Of a stretch of 42,792 nt of DNA, positions 39,687 to 42,792 are shown piece after piece. The stretch comes from an uncultured Pelagibacteraceae bacterium. GTDB taxonomy: Bacteria; Pseudomonadota; Alphaproteobacteria; Pelagibacterales; AG-422-B15. A model generated the notes under the pieces. That model was not told the origin of the DNA, did no database searches, and worked only from the letters and a program-made list of their open reading frames with translations. A program made the translations under genes and the position numbers. Numbering within the stretch: the first letter of the stretch is position 1; every line of letters starts with the position of its first letter. The DNA is taken from positions 1 through 42,792 of the forward strand of contig CABZLP010000006.1 of the NCBI GenBank assembly GCA_902526565.1. The letters run 5' to 3'.

Positions 39687-41113
39687 TTAGTGGCTGGGAA
39701 TTAGTAATTGGAATTGAAATACACGCTCAAGTAAAGTCAAAATCTAAATTATTTTCTTCTTCCTCAACTGAATTTGGTTCAGGCCCGAATAGTCAAGTCA
39801 GTCTTGTGGACGCAGCTATGCCCGGTATGTTGCCCGTTATTAATAAGTTTTGCGTTGAGCAAGCTGTGCGGTCAGGGATTGGGTTAAATGCACAAATTAA
39901 TAAAAAATCTATTTTTGATCGTAAAAATTACTTTTACCAAGATTTACCTCAAGGATATCAAATATCCCAATTTAAGTATCCTATTGTAGGAAATGGATTT
40001 ATTGAAATTGAGTCAGATGGTCAGTCAAAAAAAGTTGGCATTGAACGGCTGCACCTTGAACAAGATGCAGGAAAGAGTTTGCATGATCAAGATCCAAACT
40101 TAACTTTTGTTGATTTAAATCGCTCAGGTATCGCTTTAATGGAAATTGTTTCTATGCCTGACATGACTTCACCTGAAGAAGCGGTGGAATATGTAAAGAA
40201 GGTGCGTTCTATATTGCGTTACCTAGATACTTGTGATGGCAATATGGAACAAGGTTCACTTAGAGCCGATGTGAATGTATCTGTGAATAAACCAGGTGAT
40301 AGTTTAGGTACAAGGTGTGAGATCAAAAATTTGAATTCTTTTAAATATATTCATTCAGCAATTATTTATGAAGCAAAAAGACAAATAAAATTAATCGAGT
40401 CAGGTGAAAATATTATTCAAGAAACTAGGTTGTATAATATTGACTCTGGAGAAACAAGGTCAATGCGATCAAAAGAGGACGCGCATGATTATAGATATTT
40501 TCCTGACCCAGATTTATTACCTCTTATTCTTGAGGATGATTGGATTAAAAAAGTAAGAAGTTCTATTCCGGAATTGCCTGATCAGAAAAAAGAGAGATTT
40601 ATTAGAGAATATGGTCTTAGTAAATATGACTCGAGTGTTATTGTATCTGATAAATCAACAAGTGATTATTATGAAAAGGTTGTTAAAGATCGAAATCCCA
40701 AACTTGTTACAACATGGGTAACTAGTGAACTATTTTCTGTTTTAAATAAAAAAAACCTATCTATTGATGAGAGTCCTATATCACCTAATCATTTAGGTGA
40801 ATTAATTGATAACATTGATAGTGGTAAAATTTCGAGTCGTCAGGCAAAGGACATATTTGAGGAAATGTGCGAGACAGGAAAAAGTGCTAATAATATTATA
40901 AATGAAAAAGAATTATCTCAGATAAGTGATGAAGGTGAACTAGAAAAATTAGTTGATAATGTAATATCTTTAAATCCAGAAAATGTAGAAAAGTACAAGA
41001 ATGGAAAAGATAAACTGTTTGGTTTTTTTGTAGGTGAGGCTATGAAGCTTTCAAAGGGAAAAGCAAATCCAAAAGTTTTAAATGATCTTTTAAAAAGTAA
41101 ATTAAATACTTAG
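39683..41113 (+). CDS. gatB: Asp/Glu-tRNA amidotransferase subunit B
   Basis: 476-residue subunit that binds the misacylated tRNA and activates its side chain. [21 protein letters not shown] at the start, [26 protein letters not shown], and [14 protein letters not shown] are signatures, and the helical tail domain with [11 protein letters not shown] closes the protein. Start at ATG 39683 within the gatA stop; a GTG at 39674 is unnecessary. Normal length. A tRNA-Ser gene follows 36 bases later, with no clear terminator between. Confidence 0.97.
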   Translation: MISGWELVIGIEIHAQVKSKSKLFSSSSTEFGSGPNSQVSLVDAAMPGMLPVINKFCVEQAVRSGIGLNAQINKKSIFDRKNYFYQDLPQGYQISQFKYPIVGNGFIEIESDGQSKKVGIERLHLEQDAGKSLHDQDPNLTFVDLNRSGIALMEIVSMPDMTSPEEAVEYVKKVRSILRYLDTCDGNMEQGSLRADVNVSVNKPGDSLGTRCEIKNLNSFKYIHSAIIYEAKRQIKLIESGENIIQETRLYNIDSGETRSMRSKEDAHDYRYFPDPDLLPLILEDDWIKKVRSSIPELPDQKKERFIREYGLSKYDSSVIVSDKSTSDYYEKVVKDRNPKLVTTWVTSELFSVLNKKNLSIDESPISPNHLGELIDNIDSGKISSRQAKDIFEEMCETGKSANNIINEKELSQISDEGELEKLVDNVISLNPENVEKYKNGKDKLFGFFVGEAMKLSKGKANPKVLNDLLKSKLNT

Positions 41114-41149
41114 ATTATTTAGAATATTTATAGTACTAATCTATTTATC

Positions 41150-41243
41150 GGAGAGATGGGTGAGTGGTTGAAACCGGCTCCCTGCTAAGGAGTTGTGCGG
41201 GCTTATACCCGTACCGAGGGTTCGAATCCCTCTCTCTCCGCCA
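41150..41243 (+). tRNA. tRNA-Ser (anticodon GCT)
   Basis: 94-base serine tRNA including an encoded CCA. The 7-pair acceptor stem is GGAGAGA (41150-41156) with TCTCTCC (41233-41239), discriminator G, CCA at 41241-41243. The anticodon loop CTGCTAA has GCT at 41184-41186, reading AGC/AGT codons. The long variable arm (GCGGG with CCCGT) and the T loop TTCGAAT fit class II tRNA-Ser. Transcribed with or after gatB. Confidence 0.97.
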
Positions 41244-41252
41244 TATTTAAAC

Positions 41253-42792
41253 TTATATTTGTTTTTTTGTTGGCTTGATAACTGTTTTACCACCTGTGTA
41301 GGCTCTATTTAAATTTAAGTTTAGAGTATACTCAACAGGTAAAAGTTCATTCTCAATAAATTCATACACTTGAATATTTTCCATAACTCTTTGCACATAA
41401 TTTCTTGTTTCTTTAAATGGAATTAATTCTATCCAGTCTTCGCTTGTAATGTCATCTTTTCTTGGGTCGCCGTATTTCTTTATCCATCGCGAAACACGAG
41501 ACTCGCCTGCATTATAGGCAGCAAGAGATAATATGTATGAACCATTATAATTAGATAGTAGTTTGTCTAAGTATGCACTTCCTAAAATTACATTATATTT
41601 TGGGTCTTCAGTAAGTTTACTTTTTGTATACTCCAATTTAAGTCCTTTAGATACTCTCTTTGCAGTGTAAGGCATTAACTGCATCAAGCCCTTAGCGCCT
41701 GCATAACTGCCTGCCTGGGGATCGAATTGACTTTCTTGCCTGGTGACAGAGTGTATTAAAGTTTGAGGTGGAAAAATAATTTTGCCAAATTTAGGTCTTT
41801 CAACTTCAGGAAAACTTAATGGGTCAAGAAGAACATGATTATAATATAAAATTTTACCTGCTTGTACTGCAAAATCGTTTCTACCTAACTCGTTTGCAAC
41901 TCTAACAGATTTAGTCGCAGTACTTAAATTTTCTCGATCAGCTAGATCCCATATAAATTTTTTTACCAGTTTCGATTTATCAAATTCATTTAGTAATGAA
42001 ATAGCAAGGTAGACACTATTTGATATTTCTTGCTTTTCATATGATGTATTGTCTTTATCGGTCAGTTCAGGAGAAAATAAAATTTTATTATTCAGCTTTG
42101 ATGCTGCAAGCTGCCCATAAAAAGTTAAGCTATATTTCGACGCTTTTAAGTATTCTTTCTGAGCGTCATCAGCTTTTCCCAATGCATTGAGAGATTTTCC
42201 CATCCAATACGCGGCCCTTGCTTTTGAAATTGGTCTGGATGATACATCCCAAATTTCCTTAAAATGTAGATATGCAGACTCTGGATTATTTAAAAATGTT
42301 AGACTTATCCAGCCAGCCATCCATTCTGCTTCAGCTATATATTTATTTTCTTTAAGACCATGGTTTATAGATAACTTATATGCAGTACTGTACTCATGTT
42401 TATCTATGAGTTTTCTTATCAAGAAGTTTTTCTTTCCCCAAAACTTATCTGGCCTGACTAATTTACTGGAGTCAGTATTGTTAATTTCTAGTAAGAGATC
42501 TAATGCACTATCGTATTTTCTTTTTTTAATTCTCCAATGTATCCTGTCATAAATAAGTCCTGGATCAGATTTTAATTGATCCGGAACCTTTTTTATCAAA
42601 TCATCCACCCCTCCAGCAAAAGAAATTAAACCAATTCGTGCCTCAAATAATTTTTGATAATCTTTATTTACATACTTAACAAGTCTTGAAGCAGTTCTAT
42701 ATTTGCCATCCCAAAGAAGCTGCTCGATTCTTTTTTTATGATGATTTTCTTCTAAAATCATTTTAAAGTTCTTTAATATTTGAGATTGTTCT
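41253..42792 (-). CDS. slt: Soluble lytic murein transglycosylase, N-terminus beyond window
   Basis: C-terminal about 513 residues of a peptidoglycan-cleaving lytic transglycosylase. The catalytic domain has SVTRQESQFDP with the catalytic glutamate, AGAKGLMQLMPYTA, and AAYNAGESRVSRW. Upstream is a helical repeat region like the Slt70 superhelix, including ARAAYWMGKSL and YGQLAA. The frame is open without a stop to the window edge, past the in-frame ATG at 42761, and no signal peptide is seen, so the true start lies outside. Ends nine bases from the convergent tRNA-Ser. Confidence 0.93.
   Translation of the reverse strand, partial: EQSQILKNFKMILEENHHKKRIEQLLWDGKYRTASRLVKYVNKDYQKLFEARIGLISFAGGVDDLIKKVPDQLKSDPGLIYDRIHWRIKKRKYDSALDLLLEINNTDSSKLVRPDKFWGKKNFLIRKLIDKHEYSTAYKLSINHGLKENKYIAEAEWMAGWISLTFLNNPESAYLHFKEIWDVSSRPISKARAAYWMGKSLNALGKADDAQKEYLKASKYSLTFYGQLAASKLNNKILFSPELTDKDNTSYEKQEISNSVYLAISLLNEFDKSKLVKKFIWDLADRENLSTATKSVRVANELGRNDFAVQAGKILYYNHVLLDPLSFPEVERPKFGKIIFPPQTLIHSVTRQESQFDPQAGSYAGAKGLMQLMPYTAKRVSKGLKLEYTKSKLTEDPKYNVILGSAYLDKLLSNYNGSYILSLAAYNAGESRVSRWIKKYGDPRKDDITSEDWIELIPFKETRNYVQRVMENIQVYEFIENELLPVEYTLNLNLNRAYTGGKTVIKPTKKQI

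Noticed and set aside
42759-42761. ATG at 42761 as the true start of the lytic transglycosylase
   Set aside because: The frame stays open without a stop to the window edge, the protein would lack an export signal, and the region matches the interior of the helical domain.

Overview
The window is a compact, AT-rich stretch of a bacterial chromosome. It is almost wholly coding: no gap between genes exceeds about 140 bases, and many genes overlap by 1 to 17 bases. It looks like a genome-streamlined alphaproteobacterium, probably marine. The evidence is the order secY-adk-rpsM-rpsK-rpoA-rplQ with no rpmJ, the short adenylate kinase without a zinc lid, and the cluster topA/plsY/pyrB/ruvX next to gatCA. 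The exact lineage (SAR11, HIMB59/AEGEAN-169 or another AT-rich marine group) cannot be fixed by eye.

Left part (1-21430, all +): the 3' end of rpoB, then rpoC, a 140-base leader with a good promoter, the str genes rpsL-rpsG-fusA, and directly the S10, spc and alpha clusters (rpsJ to rplQ). No tuf gene lies between fusA and rpsJ. A second strong promoter overlaps the end of adk and drives rpsM-rpsK-rpoA-rplQ. The main anomaly here is rpsC: its frame stops early, and a convincing S3 C-terminal tail continues in the +1 frame up to rplP, as if two bases were lost.

Middle part (21472-29029): an RluC/RluD-type pseudouridine synthase, then pccB-pccA (propionyl-CoA carboxylase) behind a promoter so close to the start codon that the mRNA should be leaderless. 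On the minus strand lie lipB and a gamma-butyrobetaine/trimethyllysine-type dioxygenase that overlaps it. mgtE (magnesium channel) is divergent from lipB.

Right part (29026-42792): a minus-strand operon reading aldehyde dehydrogenase, HAD phosphatase-like, RidA-like, glycerophosphodiesterase, panC; then topA with its own promoter; then ruvX-pyrB-plsY (minus). gatC-gatA-gatB run on the plus strand and make Gln/Asn-tRNA by amidation. A tRNA-Ser(GCT) follows, then the 3' part of a soluble lytic transglycosylase that runs off the end of the window.

Most of the window is housekeeping: transcription, ribosome assembly, secretion, cofactor and wall metabolism. I found no CRISPR, mobile element, phage or defence locus and no clearly new multi-gene system. 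The observations most worth checking are the displaced rpsC tail, the leaderless pcc promoter, the recurrent promoters with a 16-base spacer, and gene losses from normally conserved clusters.
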